Assembly: GCF_014652415.1 (NCBI RefSeq)
Contig: NZ_BMYT01000004.1
Coordinates: 336,127 to 400,126, forward strand
Source of the DNA: Affinundibacterium macrobrachii
Lineage (GTDB): Bacteria; Pseudomonadota; Gammaproteobacteria; Burkholderiales; Burkholderiaceae_D
DNA length: 64,000 nucleotides
Direction of reading: 5' to 3'
Shown: piece by piece, positions 17,838 through 27,620 of the stretch
Layout: every line of letters starts with the position of its first letter
Numbering within the stretch: the stretch's first letter is position 1
Notes under the pieces: model-generated
Database searches by the model: none
Seen by the model: only the letters and a program-made list of their open reading frames with translations
What the model was told of the DNA's origin: nothing
Made by a program: the position numbers and the translations under genes

Positions 17838-18641
17838 TTACGGTTGTTTGATCGGCACTGGATTTGGATAATTGCCAAGCGTATTAATGTTATCCAAGCT
17901 GTGTACAAAGATGTTTTCTAGCGGTGCCAATAGATACGGCAGTATCAACATTAGCATAAGGAATCCGACCATAATCGTAATTGGAAATCCGATACCAAAA
18001 ATATTTAATTGTGGCGCGGCGCGAGTCAAGATGCCAAGAGCGATATTGGTAATCAGTAATGCTGCTACTAGGGGAATGGAAAGCAGCATGCCAATTTTAA
18101 ATATTTCTTCACCCCAAATCGCGAGTCTTTGTACGCTAAAACCCATGTTTAATGAAGTGGATATAGGGATGTTTTTAAAGCTATTGATCAAGGCTTCAAA
18201 CATCGCAAGATGCACGTTTAAACTAAGAAAGAGTAGGGTGGTGATAATTACCAAAAATTGCGCAATCGCTGAGGAACGGCCGCGTGTTTGTGGATCATAA
18301 AATGTGGCGAAGCCTAGGCCCATTGTTAGGCCAATCACTTCACCAGCCATTTCAACTCCAGCAAAAATAACGCGAACGATAAATCCCATCGCTAAGCCGA
18401 TTACCAACTGTTGCATCAACACTGCAATCCCAGTAATCGAGAGCGGATCAACATTGTTAAGCGGTGCGATGGTTGGCGCAACGATCAGAGCAAGAAAGAC
18501 ACCAAGTGTAATCTTGACGCGAACTGGAACACCATTATTTCCAAATGGAGGTGCAATCGCAATGAAGCCGAGGATACGCGTTAAAGGCCACATGAATGAG
18601 GCTATTAGTGCGACTAGTTCATTGCTATTGACAGAGATCAT
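17838..18641 (-). CDS. fliR: Flagellar export apparatus protein FliR
   Basis: FliR is a membrane subunit of the flagellar type III export gate and forms a complex with FliP and FliQ. The 267-residue product has about six hydrophobic segments and the family segments GFIAIAPPFGNNGVPVRVK, GEVIGLTMGLGFATFYDPQ and GILTRAAPQLNIFGIGFP. It follows fliQ by 27 bases. The gene set suggests flagellar rather than virulence secretion. Confidence 0.95.
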   Translation of the reverse strand: MISVNSNELVALIASFMWPLTRILGFIAIAPPFGNNGVPVRVKITLGVFLALIVAPTIAPLNNVDPLSITGIAVLMQQLVIGLAMGFIVRVIFAGVEMAGEVIGLTMGLGFATFYDPQTRGRSSAIAQFLVIITTLLFLSLNVHLAMFEALINSFKNIPISTSLNMGFSVQRLAIWGEEIFKIGMLLSIPLVAALLITNIALGILTRAAPQLNIFGIGFPITIMVGFLMLMLILPYLLAPLENIFVHSLDNINTLGNYPNPVPIKQP

Positions 18642-18668
18642 ACGATGGGCTTATGTAGCTTTTGCAGC

Positions 18669-18938
18669 TTAACCAGCTAACAGCGCAATACCAGTGAACA
18701 CTTCACGCATATAGTCGCCAAGCACGCTAAGCATCCATGGGCCAGCAATGATTAGTGTCACAAAGATGCCAACCAGCTTGGGAATAAATGACAAGGTGGT
18801 TTCATTGATTTGTGTTGCAGCTTGAAAAATACTAACGATAAGACCGATGCCAAGCGCCACTAATAACAAAGGCGCTGAAATCAATAGCGTAATTTCCATT
18901 GCATGACGACCCATCGTCATAACACTATCGGGAGTCAT
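18669..18938 (-). CDS. fliQ: Flagellar export apparatus protein FliQ
   Basis: The 89-residue protein has two membrane helices and the conserved core GLIVSIFQAATQINETTLSFIPK. It is the small FliQ subunit of the export gate. Length and position between fliP and fliR are canonical. Confidence 0.96.
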   Translation of the reverse strand: MTPDSVMTMGRHAMEITLLISAPLLLVALGIGLIVSIFQAATQINETTLSFIPKLVGIFVTLIIAGPWMLSVLGDYMREVFTGIALLAG

Positions 18939-18951
18939 AATTTACCTCTAC

Positions 18952-19719
18952 TCAGTAAAAACTACGTGCCAATGAGCCAATCAGTAACTGCCAGCCATCA
19001 ACCAAAACAAATAACATCAACTTAAACGGTAGCGAGACAATCGACGGTGAAACCATCATCATACCCATCGCCATCAACACACTCGCGACCACCATATCGA
19101 TGATGAGAAAAGGTATGAAGATCGCAAAACTGATTTGAAAAGCCGTTTTAAGTTCGCTGGTAATAAATGCTGGAATCAGTACGCGTAATGGAATATCTTC
19201 AGGACCTTGTAAAGAAGGTGTGTTCGATAGTTTGACGTACAAGGCAATATCAGACTCGCGTGTTTGTTTTAGCATGAATCCCTTTAGAGGTTCTACGCCT
19301 TTTTCCATCGCCTGTTGCATCGTAATTTTGTTCTCGGAAAAGGGCAGGTAGGCATCTGCATAAATTTTGTCGAACACCGGCCCCATCACAAATAGTGTCA
19401 AAAACAGCGCTAATCCGACTAGAACTTGGTTAGGTGGAGACGATTGCGTACCGAGTGCTTGGCGTAATAGGGACAACACAATAATGATGCGCGTAAAGCT
19501 GGTCATCATTAGTAAAGCTGCAGGAATAAACGCGAGCGAGCTTAAGAAAATTAAGGTCTGTATACTCAGAGAATAATTTTGACCGCCACCAGATGCAGGT
19601 GAGCTTGTGATAGCAGGTAAGCCGCCGGATTGCGCAAATGCGGTCTGCGAAAATCCCAACAAAATGAGAGCGCTCAATAATGGTAAATATTGGAGCAAGA
19701 AGTGGCGCAAGTTTTTCAT
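18952..19719 (-). CDS. fliP: Flagellar export apparatus protein FliP
   Basis: FliP forms the core of the export gate with FliR and FliQ. The 255-residue product starts with a cleavable signal sequence (about 1-29, ending AFAQ), as FliP does, and has four membrane helices. Family motifs include [29 protein letters not shown] and [30 protein letters not shown] (given in parts). It lies between fliO and fliQ. Confidence 0.96.
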   Translation of the reverse strand: MKNLRHFLLQYLPLLSALILLGFSQTAFAQSGGLPAITSSPASGGGQNYSLSIQTLIFLSSLAFIPAALLMMTSFTRIIIVLSLLRQALGTQSSPPNQVLVGLALFLTLFVMGPVFDKIYADAYLPFSENKITMQQAMEKGVEPLKGFMLKQTRESDIALYVKLSNTPSLQGPEDIPLRVLIPAFITSELKTAFQISFAIFIPFLIIDMVVASVLMAMGMMMVSPSIVSLPFKLMLFVLVDGWQLLIGSLARSFY

Positions 19720-19728
19720 AAGCTACTT

Positions 19729-20184
19729 TTAATTTTGCGGCGGATTGCGCTTGTCCATCGTTTTTTTCAACCAATCGGCGAATGGTGCATTCAAGGTTGT
19801 GGCGCCGCCCTCAGCCTCTGGTAAGGCTTGCTTTGGCATACTTGAGAGCGTGTTGATTTGTTGTGCCGTGACTCCGAGTACTAACCATTGATCGGCAACC
19901 TCCACAACCATAACGCGTTCTCGATTGCCTAAGCTGATCCCACCAATAACTTTGACGGGAAGCTTGTGTCCATTTGCAATCGGTCCTACACGTTTCACCA
20001 GCCACGCAAACAGCAACATAATGGCGATAACAAATGCAAGTGCCAGAAAAATTTGCAGTAACCCGGTGCTGGTCGAAACTGTTGCACTCGATGATTGTGC
20101 GTACACCAAATTACTGACAAACAATGTCGGCAATAGCCAAAGCTTTGTATGGTGCTGTTTAGCGTCGTTGAATATCTTGGACAT
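19729..20184 (-). CDS. fliO: Flagellar assembly protein FliO
   Basis: The 151-residue protein has an N-terminal hydrophobic segment (about 15-29) followed by a membrane helix (LLQIFLALAFVIAIMLLFAWLV) and a small cytoplasmic domain with SLGNRERVMVVEVADQWLVLGVT, as in FliO, which assists FliP ring assembly. Its ATG overlaps the fliN stop codon by one base (TAATG), suggesting translational coupling. Confidence 0.92.
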   Translation of the reverse strand: MSKIFNDAKQHHTKLWLLPTLFVSNLVYAQSSSATVSTSTGLLQIFLALAFVIAIMLLFAWLVKRVGPIANGHKLPVKVIGGISLGNRERVMVVEVADQWLVLGVTAQQINTLSSMPKQALPEAEGGATTLNAPFADWLKKTMDKRNPPQN

Positions 20185-20624
20185 TATTTATTCAGCTTAC
20201 GAATACGTTCGGCAGGAGTGACGATGTCGGTTAAACGAATACCAAACTTATCATTAACCACTACCACCTCACCTTGCGCGATTAAGCAACCATTCACCAA
20301 CACGTCCATCGGTTCACCAGCCATACCGTCAAGTTCCACGACTGAGCCTTGCGCAAGTTGTAGCAAATTTTTGATCGCAATTTTCGTACGTCCAAGTTCG
20401 ACTGTAAGCTGTACAGGAATGTCGAGAATAAAGTCGATGTCATTATGCGTTTGAGTTGCGGGCGCTTTCCCAAACTCTTGAAACATACTGGCGCCGGACT
20501 GTACTGCGGGCGCTGCTTGAGCAGCCGCAGCACGTGCAGCCGCTTCTGCATCCGCTTTTTCCTGTTCAGCAATCGCCGCACCCCAATCGTCTTCACTGAT
20601 AGGGCTGTCGTTATTGTCATCCAT
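20184..20624 (-). CDS. fliN: Flagellar motor switch protein FliN
   Basis: FliN is the C-ring base protein that, with FliM and FliG, controls rotation sense and docks the FliH-FliI export ATPase. The 146-residue product has an Ala/Glu-rich N-terminal region (about 1-65) and the C-terminal SpoA domain (DIPVQLTVELGRTKIAIKNLL to VNDKFGIRLTDIV). Its start overlaps the end of fliM by eight bases. Confidence 0.96.
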   Translation of the reverse strand: MDDNNDSPISEDDWGAAIAEQEKADAEAAARAAAAQAAPAVQSGASMFQEFGKAPATQTHNDIDFILDIPVQLTVELGRTKIAIKNLLQLAQGSVVELDGMAGEPMDVLVNGCLIAQGEVVVVNDKFGIRLTDIVTPAERIRKLNK

Positions 20625-21630
20625 TGTTTTCTCCGTTTAGCGACTCGTGCGCTATATCATTGACACTTGAGCCTAACATTTTATCTACCCGCAATGCATA
20701 TTGCCCATTGAATAAACCGTATTTACATTCCATCACAGGTGTTCCATCTACCTTGGCAGAAACAATCTCTGGGACGGAAATTGGGATAACATCACCCACT
20801 TTCATATTCAAAATATCACCGAGTGTCATTCTGGTGGTGCCCAAGTCGGCAACAATCTCAACTTCTGCGATCTGAATTTGTTGTGTCATTAAGCGCACCC
20901 AGCGCTTATCGATTTCTAGCGTTTCACCTTGTAAGCTACTGGTGAGTAAATCACGAATGGGTTCTATCATTGAATACGGCATGCACATATGCATTTCGCC
21001 ACTCACTGGACCCAGTTCAATCGTAAACGTCGTCGATACCACAACCTCGTTTGGTGTCGCGATATTGGCAAATTGGGTGTTCATTTCTGAACGAATATAT
21101 TCAAATTGCACTGGATATACGGGCTCCCATGATTTTGCATAGGTTTCGTAAATAATCTCTAAAATGCGTTGAATAATTCTTTGTTCTGTTTGGGTAAAAT
21201 CTCGTCCTTCTACACGCGTATGGAAGCGTCCATCACCACCAAATAAATTGTCGACTAATAGAAATACTAGTCCAGGATCGAGCACAATTAATGAAGTCCC
21301 GCGCAAGGGTTTCATGTGCGTTAAGTTGAGATTCGTCGGTACTACCAAGTTACGAATAAACTCGCTGTATTTCGATACCTTTACCGTGCCGACCGACACC
21401 TCTGCACTACGTCGAAGGAAGTTAAATAATCCTATCCGCAATAGTCGCGCAAATCTCTCATTGATAATTTCTAAGGTTGGCATGCGCCCACGAACAATAC
21501 GTTCTTGGGTTGCCAAGTTATACGGCCTGACACCAGAGGTATCTTCGTTATCCTCTGATTCATCTTGATCGCCGGTGACGCCCTTGAGAAGGGCATCAAC
21601 TTCTTCTTGTGATAGAAAATTATCAGACAC
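20617..21630 (-). CDS. fliM: Flagellar motor switch protein FliM
   Basis: The 337-residue protein starts with the CheY-P-binding peptide type sequence NFLSQEEVDALLKG and continues with the FliM middle domain (LEIINERFARLLRIGLFNFLRR to the acidic loop FGGDGRFHT) and C-terminal SpoA domain. It receives the chemotaxis signal in the C-ring. It lies between fliL, six bases upstream, and fliN, which it overlaps. Confidence 0.97.
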   Translation of the reverse strand: MSDNFLSQEEVDALLKGVTGDQDESEDNEDTSGVRPYNLATQERIVRGRMPTLEIINERFARLLRIGLFNFLRRSAEVSVGTVKVSKYSEFIRNLVVPTNLNLTHMKPLRGTSLIVLDPGLVFLLVDNLFGGDGRFHTRVEGRDFTQTEQRIIQRILEIIYETYAKSWEPVYPVQFEYIRSEMNTQFANIATPNEVVVSTTFTIELGPVSGEMHMCMPYSMIEPIRDLLTSSLQGETLEIDKRWVRLMTQQIQIAEVEIVADLGTTRMTLGDILNMKVGDVIPISVPEIVSAKVDGTPVMECKYGLFNGQYALRVDKMLGSSVNDIAHESLNGENNG

Positions 21631-21635
21631 GATTG

Positions 21636-22124
21636 TTATTGAACAACAAATGAAGTAAAGAACACGCCACTGACTTTTTGTGACTCACCTTTTGGAACAA
21701 ATGGAAGATTAACTTGCTCGGTAATTTCTTTGATTAATTCATCTTTCCCTTCAGGGGTCAATAAACCTTCCGCATTTTTACTTGATAACAGCATAATCAA
21801 GCGACTTTTTACTTGAGGTAAATTTGCTTTAATTATATTTACTTGCGCCTCATCCTCTACTTGTAAAGTCATTTGTACTTGTAAGTATTTTTCTCCGAGT
21901 TCTGATTGGAGATTCACTACGAAAGGCTCTAAAGGTAAAAAAACTGGTGCCTTCGCAGGCTCGGCTTTCACTTCTTTTTCTGGTTTTTTCTTGGACAAAA
22001 ACACTGCTGCACCACCACCAATTCCACCTAAAAGCAGCACGGCTGCAGCGATGATAATAATCAATTTTTTCTTAGATTTGCCTGCTGGGGCAGCATCTGC
22101 TGGTTTTGCTGGTGCTTTTGACAT
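21636..22124 (-). CDS. fliL: Flagellar basal body-associated protein FliL
   Basis: The 162-residue inner-membrane protein has a short cytoplasmic Lys/Ala-rich N terminus, one membrane helix (about 22-46), a charged linker (KKPEKEVKAEP) and the periplasmic FliL domain (EPFVVNLQSELGEKYLQVQMTLQV). FliL stabilises stators around the motor. It appears to be the first gene of a fliLMNOPQR-nnr transcript, since a palindromic terminator-like element separates it from fliK. Confidence 0.95.
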   Translation of the reverse strand: MSKAPAKPADAAPAGKSKKKLIIIIAAAVLLLGGIGGGAAVFLSKKKPEKEVKAEPAKAPVFLPLEPFVVNLQSELGEKYLQVQMTLQVEDEAQVNIIKANLPQVKSRLIMLLSSKNAEGLLTPEGKDELIKEITEQVNLPFVPKGESQKVSGVFFTSFVVQ

Positions 22125-22490
22125 AAATAATTCTCACCGATTTCAATTGTGTGTTTGATTAATAAAAATTATCGCGCATCTGGACTTAATTTGATCTTCG
22201 AAATAGAGGCCAATTTCTTGCTCAACTCTAGTTTTTCTGATCGTTCCATTGCATGACTTATCACATGAATATTTGTGCACGCACTTGGTGATGAAAGTCG
22301 CTTAAGTAGGTGCCGTCTTCTCTGTGGAAAAACCAAATAAGGTATTTCTTAGTAGAAAGTATTCAGTACACAATTATAGTATCGTTTTCGCTTGGCTAGC
22401 CGTGAATGAAATAAGCGTGATGAAAATCAATGATTTTCATCACGCTTCGGCAACATTCATTCAAATATGCTAGTGCTTAGATGTACTGGA
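22125..22490 (-). other. fliL-fliK intergenic region
   Basis: This 366-base gap contains the large palindrome at 22403-22463 and should contain the promoter of fliL, which I cannot place by motif. A 26-codon minus-strand frame (22169-22249) has no ribosome-binding site and is probably chance. Confidence 0.5.
22403..22463 (-). terminator. Long palindrome at the end of the fliFGHIJK unit
   Basis: A perfect 17-bp inverted repeat with one central base (22413-22447) is flanked by a second pair of arms TGAATGAA (22403-22410) and TTCATTCA (22456-22463). It begins 28 bases after the fliK stop and probably ends that transcript, although no long T run follows. The perfect symmetry might instead indicate a protein-binding or replication-related site. 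Confidence 0.55.
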
Positions 22491-23984
22491 TTAGACAAAC
22501 GTATCGACTAAACCTAGATCTCTCCCGGTATTCCGATTGCTTAATGTGTTTAAAACTTGATCTGATTCGATGTCAGATCCTGAGGATAGTGTGGCTTGTG
22601 AACTAGTATTGCGAAATGACTTCTCCGCACTAAACTGATTATTTGACTGTGCCGATTCTGCACTCACCGAAAATCCGGATAAAGAAATACCAGCATTTTC
22701 CATCATTTCACGCAATTTTGGCGCGGCTGATTCTATCGCTTCTCTGACATCCAGATGTGATGAAACGAAGCTAGCATCAACAAAATTGTCGCTAATACTC
22801 AAGACCACTTGCACCGGTCCCAAATCAGGAGGATTTAAAGTAAGTTGCGCACTCTGTTCACCACCCGCTACCATCCAAACAATTTTTTGTCCTACTGCTT
22901 GGTCCCAACCTTTAGTGCCGACGCGAGGGGCGATATGGTCAGAGATCATTGGTGTAGCTAAATTCTGGGGTTTGATCGTTGCTACTTGTGTGGTGTTGAT
23001 GACTTCCTGTTTAGCTTGTGTCTCGTTGACATGATCTTTCACTTCAAGTTTGCCAAATTTTTCTAAATTTTTCTCGTCAAGCTTATTCGAAGTCTGCGCT
23101 TCAAGTTCTTGTGCAAATGCATCAGAATTCACTGTAGAGGTATTCCAAGTTTTTGCTGTTGTTTGACTATCTTTATTATCTATCTTTATCGTTGAAATAT
23201 TCAATTCGACCTGAGATGTTTGTGTCCCATTCTTGTTAGCCAGCTGCTGTGGGTTGGTATTGGCTACAAGGACTTGGGCTTGTTGTTGAGTTAGAGTTGA
23301 CTCAACAGAAAGCTCTGAGGCATCGTTTGCAATTGGTGTCGATGATTTTGTGTTATTGAGCTGCGCCTGAGACGAAAATACTAGATCATCACTAGATTCT
23401 AATGCATCCTTCGAATTGATATCAGGTTCAATGATTTGCTTCTTGTCGGCCAAATCGTTAAGTGGCGTAGAGAACATTACGCGATCATTTTCTCCGATAT
23501 TTCTATTGATAGTTGAGAGGTCAGGCATATCACTCGCGTCTATATCGGTGCTGATCAAGTCATCATTCACTAAGCTGTCAGTTGTCGCTATTTTCTGAAT
23601 CTCTTCATTTATATCACCGACGGAACTAGTACTATCGGTTTGAGATAAGGCACTAATATTGTTGACAAACATCAGTAGGGTAGTTGGATCGTTGATTGCA
23701 ACTGTCGTTTGTTCATCGTCTTGCAGTGGCTTGCTTGATTCAACTTCATTCAGTTCTTTTTGTTCCTCTGAAGTCATGGATTTACTGTTTTGAGTGACGA
23801 CAGTTTTGTGCTCATTATTGTTTTTTGCTGATACTTCTGCGCTTGTTTTCTTTGACTTGTTCGCTACCTCGTTTTTTAAGACTTGGTTGAACGTATTGGT
23901 GCTTTTGGATTCCGTAGGCGCATTAGTCGCCTTGTTTGCGACGATTCCGGGCAAGACTGGATTGATAGTTGGCGCATTGGGCAT
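22491..23984 (-). CDS. fliK: Flagellar hook-length control protein FliK
   Basis: FliK is exported and measures hook length, then switches export specificity through FlhB. The 497-residue product has a long Ser/Thr/Asn/Gln-rich, poorly structured N-terminal part (about 1-375) and the conserved C-terminal domain (about 380-470) with QSAQLTLNPPDLGPVQVVL and VREAIESAAPKLREMMENAGISL. It is last in the fliFGHIJK group. A second FliK-like protein is encoded at 30988-32253. Confidence 0.9.
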   Translation of the reverse strand: MPNAPTINPVLPGIVANKATNAPTESKSTNTFNQVLKNEVANKSKKTSAEVSAKNNNEHKTVVTQNSKSMTSEEQKELNEVESSKPLQDDEQTTVAINDPTTLLMFVNNISALSQTDSTSSVGDINEEIQKIATTDSLVNDDLISTDIDASDMPDLSTINRNIGENDRVMFSTPLNDLADKKQIIEPDINSKDALESSDDLVFSSQAQLNNTKSSTPIANDASELSVESTLTQQQAQVLVANTNPQQLANKNGTQTSQVELNISTIKIDNKDSQTTAKTWNTSTVNSDAFAQELEAQTSNKLDEKNLEKFGKLEVKDHVNETQAKQEVINTTQVATIKPQNLATPMISDHIAPRVGTKGWDQAVGQKIVWMVAGGEQSAQLTLNPPDLGPVQVVLSISDNFVDASFVSSHLDVREAIESAAPKLREMMENAGISLSGFSVSAESAQSNNQFSAEKSFRNTSSQATLSSGSDIESDQVLNTLSNRNTGRDLGLVDTFV

Positions 23985-24085
23985 GTTGTCACCTACGGTA
24001 TAGATGTGATCGATTGGTTGATAAAACGCGTTTTGATACAGTGGTTGTTTGTTTTGTTGAAGCTAATTACTTGTTTGTTCAGGAT

Positions 24086-24523
24086 TTACTTCTTATAAAA
24101 CAGCGCTCGTGTCGCGCGTTCGTCCGTTTGTTTTTGATCGCGCTTGTTTTCTTTTTTTAATTCACTGGCGGCATTTCGATCAATTAAAGTCTTGTACGAA
24201 AGGCGTTTCTTTTCACATTCTTGCCAATTTTTTTTCGCGATTTCAATGCGATATTCGGCATCCTGTATTAGTTTTTTTTGTCCATCTACCGCTTGGTCAA
24301 GTTTCACAATAAATGCTTGAAAGTTGGTGAATTGTGTGACATTCAGTCCCTGTTTTGCATTGCTTTGAAATCTTAGTTCATAGTCGCTGCGATACTGATT
24401 TAATAAATTTAATTGTTCGTTCGCATCGTCTCTGGCCTTAATCATTCGGCCAAGATTTTTTGCTGCATTTTCTACTTCATTTTCAGCTAATTCGATTAAT
24501 GTTGATAAGGCTGAATTTGCCAT
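24086..24523 (-). CDS. fliJ: Flagellar export chaperone FliJ
   Basis: The 145-residue protein is predicted almost entirely as an antiparallel coiled coil rich in Glu, Gln, Lys and Arg, with LIELAENEVENAAKNLGRMIKARDDANEQL at the start (given as a guide; only the pattern matters). FliJ sits in the FliI hexamer like the gamma subunit of F1-ATPase. It is identified by size, coiled-coil character and position between fliI and fliK. Confidence 0.88.
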   Translation of the reverse strand: MANSALSTLIELAENEVENAAKNLGRMIKARDDANEQLNLLNQYRSDYELRFQSNAKQGLNVTQFTNFQAFIVKLDQAVDGQKKLIQDAEYRIEIAKKNWQECEKKRLSYKTLIDRNAASELKKENKRDQKQTDERATRALFYKK

Positions 24524-24566
24524 TTTCTTTGCTACCTATACCGATTGTACGGATGATTGTTTTTTT

Positions 24567-25958
24567 CTAAGCGTCGAATAGAGCGGAAAGTCCAGCTAAG
24601 CTCTCGTTTATGGATGACTTTTCCGTGATTTCTTGTTGTAAGAAGGATTGGATTTGCGGATATTTTTTGATCGCTTCATCTAATACCGGATCAGAGCCGG
24701 CAGAGTAGGCGCCGACATTAATCAAATCGCGACTTCGTTCGTATCTGGAATATAATTGTTTGAGCTTACGAGATAGTCGCTGATGCTCAGGTGATGTAAT
24801 GCCGTGCATTGCTCGACTGATGGATTGCTCAATATCAATTGCAGGGTAGTGGCCACTTTCTGCTAATGTCCGATTTAAAACGATGTGCCCGTCCAAGATT
24901 GCGCGTGCTGCGTCGGCAATAGGATCTTGTTGATCATCGCCCTCCGTTAAGACGGTATAGAAGGCGGTAATTGATCCACCGCCTAATTTGCCATTCCCAG
25001 CGCGTTCTACCAATATCGGTAACTTAGCGAATACAGATGGGGGGTAACCTTTGGTTGCGGGTGGTTCACCGATCGCTAGTGCGATTTCACGTTGTGCCAT
25101 GGCGTAGCGAGTTAGTGAATCCATAATCAACAAAACATTTTTGTCTTGATCTCGAAAATACTCTGCGATCGTGGTCGCGTAGGCAGCACCTTGCATCCGC
25201 ATCAAAGGCGGTGCATCTGCGGGAGCAGCGACAACAACCGAGCGAGCCAATCCTTCTTCACCTAGAATTTCTTCAATAAATTCTTTTACCTCGCGTCCCC
25301 GTTCACCGATTAGTCCTACCACAATTACATCGGCAGTCGTATAGCGTGCCATCATCCCTAGCAATACGCTTTTACCAACACCGGAACCCGCAAATAGACC
25401 TAGACGTTGTCCGCGTCCAACGGTCAGCATGCTATTGATCGCTCGCACACCAACGTCGAGCTTTTCCTTGATTGGCGCACGTGATAGCGGGTTATAAATC
25501 CGTGCACCTAAAGGCGCGGTGGCACGACTGGTAAGTGGGCCTAATGAGTCTAATGGTCGTCCATTGGCATCCAGAACACGGCCAAGTAGCTCTTCACCAA
25601 CAGGCAAATGTTTGGTTCGGTCTGCATTGCGTCTATGTTGCGTACTTTCGCCTGAGGCAAATGGCGGTGTGACGGGGAATACTGGCGCGCCTGGAATCAC
25701 GCCATCTAAGTCGCTTTGTGGCATCAAAAAAAGCCGATCGCCATCGAAGCCAACTACCTCTGCCTCAATTTTTACGCCATTTTGCAAATGAATCAGGCAG
25801 GCACTGCCAACTGGTAATTTGATCCCGACTGCTTCCATCACTAGCCCTGTCACTTTGACGATACGACCCGACATATTTTCACTGTGGGCCGTTGCTAGGC
25901 TTTTTTTGCTTATCGCAAATTGGTCTTTCCAAGCCTGCGATGAAAATAGTTCACTCAT
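24567..25958 (-). CDS. fliI: Flagellum-specific ATPase FliI
   Basis: FliI energises the flagellar type III export apparatus. The 463-residue product has an N-terminal beta-barrel domain, the P-loop [13 protein letters not shown], Walker B-type [16 protein letters not shown], and the motif [18 protein letters not shown] typical of the FliI/YscN ATPases. Its ATG overlaps the fliH stop by four bases. Confidence 0.97.
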   Translation of the reverse strand: MSELFSSQAWKDQFAISKKSLATAHSENMSGRIVKVTGLVMEAVGIKLPVGSACLIHLQNGVKIEAEVVGFDGDRLFLMPQSDLDGVIPGAPVFPVTPPFASGESTQHRRNADRTKHLPVGEELLGRVLDANGRPLDSLGPLTSRATAPLGARIYNPLSRAPIKEKLDVGVRAINSMLTVGRGQRLGLFAGSGVGKSVLLGMMARYTTADVIVVGLIGERGREVKEFIEEILGEEGLARSVVVAAPADAPPLMRMQGAAYATTIAEYFRDQDKNVLLIMDSLTRYAMAQREIALAIGEPPATKGYPPSVFAKLPILVERAGNGKLGGGSITAFYTVLTEGDDQQDPIADAARAILDGHIVLNRTLAESGHYPAIDIEQSISRAMHGITSPEHQRLSRKLKQLYSRYERSRDLINVGAYSAGSDPVLDEAIKKYPQIQSFLQQEITEKSSINESLAGLSALFDA

Positions 25959-26632
25959 GGTGCGACTGCTTGGATATTGTTACCGTTTTCGAGAGCATCT
26001 ATCAGTCGAGCCCAGCGTGTCTCATAACTTGCATCAATTAGATTTTGGGCTGTTTCAATGCGGCAGCCACCTCGGCTTAGATGTTGATCGGGAATGAGTC
26101 GCCATCCATCTTTTTCGAGTTCATTTCCCATGAATTCCTTCAAAAGAAAGAGGTCGTCGGGGTGTAAATAAATCTGCGCAGGTTGATGAATCGCTGGAAG
26201 CATGTCTATCGATTCTTTGACGATTTCCACGATCGGGTCGGATTCGTAGGCAAACTTGTGTTTCGTCATCGCACTCGCGAGGCTGATAGCTAATGAGACA
26301 AAGTCATGCCCGATCTCGTTATGTGCTTTAGATAATTGCGCTTTAAAGCTAACTTTAAGCTCGTTTAAGTTGGCTAATACCTGAGTTGCTTGTTCTCTCA
26401 ACTCTTGTTCACCGGCAGTTCGACCTTCTTGATAGCCAAGCGCATAAGCTTCTTTATAGGCTTCAGCGTAAGCTTCATTTTTTGCTTGTTCACGAATGGC
26501 GAGCAGTTCAGCTTGAGAAATTTTCTCAACCGCAGCTGCTTTTTCTATTTGTGATGGACGAAGATCGCCAAAGGAGGTCATTTCCCAACGTTGGAATGCA
26601 GTGAGTTTTTCTTTAGGGATTACGCTAGACAT
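25955..26632 (-). CDS. fliH: Flagellar assembly protein FliH
   Basis: FliH binds and restrains FliI and links it to FliN. The 225-residue product has a long charged helix with Ala/Glu/Tyr-rich repeats (about 30-95, with [18 protein letters not shown]) and the C-terminal E2-stator-like domain. An upstream in-frame GTG at 26653 would lengthen it by seven residues. I choose ATG 26632, which overlaps the fliG end by eight bases, matching the overlaps elsewhere in this operon. Confidence 0.9.
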   Translation of the reverse strand: MSSVIPKEKLTAFQRWEMTSFGDLRPSQIEKAAAVEKISQAELLAIREQAKNEAYAEAYKEAYALGYQEGRTAGEQELREQATQVLANLNELKVSFKAQLSKAHNEIGHDFVSLAISLASAMTKHKFAYESDPIVEIVKESIDMLPAIHQPAQIYLHPDDLFLLKEFMGNELEKDGWRLIPDQHLSRGGCRIETAQNLIDASYETRWARLIDALENGNNIQAVAP

Positions 26633-27620
26633 AAGCGTCTTCGCCTTTCGCACCTAACATGATTTGGCCTTCGTCGGCTAAGCGGCGAACGATGAGCAAA
26701 ATTTGTTTTTGCTGTGCTTCGACTTCGGACAAACGGACAGGGCCTTTGGACTCCAAATCTTCGCGCATCATTTCGGCCGCACGTTGCGACATGTTTTTGA
26801 AAATCTTCTCACGCATGTCTGCGTTTGCGCCTTTTAAGGCAATGATTAAGGAGTCTGATTGAACTTCACGCAACAGCAATTGAATGCCGCGATCATCGAT
26901 ATCGAGAATATTGTCGAAGACGAACATTTCGTCCATGATTTTCTCTGCCATATCGCCATCGTATTTGCGTAGATTTTCCATGATCGATGACTCATTTTCA
27001 CCGCTCATGAAGTTGAGAATTTCCGCCGCAGCGCGAACACCACCGATAGATTTTTTCTTCAAGCTTTCATTACCAGTTAACAGCTTAGTCAATACATCGT
27101 TCAATTCGCGCAATGCAGTTGGTTGAATGCCATCTAAGGTAGCGATGCGAAGTACTGCATCATTGCGTAATCGCTCACTAAAGTGATTAAGAATTTCACT
27201 AGCTTGATCGCTCTCTAAGTGCACCAAGATGGTGGCAATAATTTGCGGATGTTCGTTCTTAATGAGCTCGGCGACAGAGGCAGAGTCCATCCACTTTAAG
27301 CTTTCGATCCCGCTAGCATCTTTACCACCCAAGATACGATTTAGCAAGGAAGATGCCTTGTCGTCGCCAAGTGCTTTGGTTAACACATTGCGAATGTATT
27401 CGTCAGAATCAAGTCCGACCGTTGAACTTAAGTCAGCTTCTGACTTAAATTCTTCTAAGACTTTCGCAATCGTCTCATGCGGAATCGCACCAATTGCCGC
27501 CATCGCAGCACCGATTTTTTGAACTTCTCTTGGACCGAGATGTTTCATCACCTCGGCAGCCGCATCTTCACCAAGTGCGAGCATTAAGGTTGCTGCTTTT
27601 TGTACGCCGTCTTCACTCAT
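26625..27620 (-). CDS. fliG: Flagellar motor switch protein FliG
   Basis: FliG couples stator ion flow to torque in the C-ring. The 331-residue product has the N domain that binds FliF (KAATLMLALGEDAAAEVMKHLG), the middle domain (EHPQIIATILVHLESDQASEIL) and the torque-generating C-terminal domain with the charged helix around SDSLIIALKGANADMREKIFKNMSQRAAEMM (parts). It overlaps the fliF end by eight bases. Confidence 0.97.
   Translation of the reverse strand: MSEDGVQKAATLMLALGEDAAAEVMKHLGPREVQKIGAAMAAIGAIPHETIAKVLEEFKSEADLSSTVGLDSDEYIRNVLTKALGDDKASSLLNRILGGKDASGIESLKWMDSASVAELIKNEHPQIIATILVHLESDQASEILNHFSERLRNDAVLRIATLDGIQPTALRELNDVLTKLLTGNESLKKKSIGGVRAAAEILNFMSGENESSIMENLRKYDGDMAEKIMDEMFVFDNILDIDDRGIQLLLREVQSDSLIIALKGANADMREKIFKNMSQRAAEMMREDLESKGPVRLSEVEAQQKQILLIVRRLADEGQIMLGAKGEDAYV

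Noticed and set aside
22169-22249. 26-codon minus-strand frame upstream of fliL
   Set aside because: It has no ribosome-binding site and is too short to judge.
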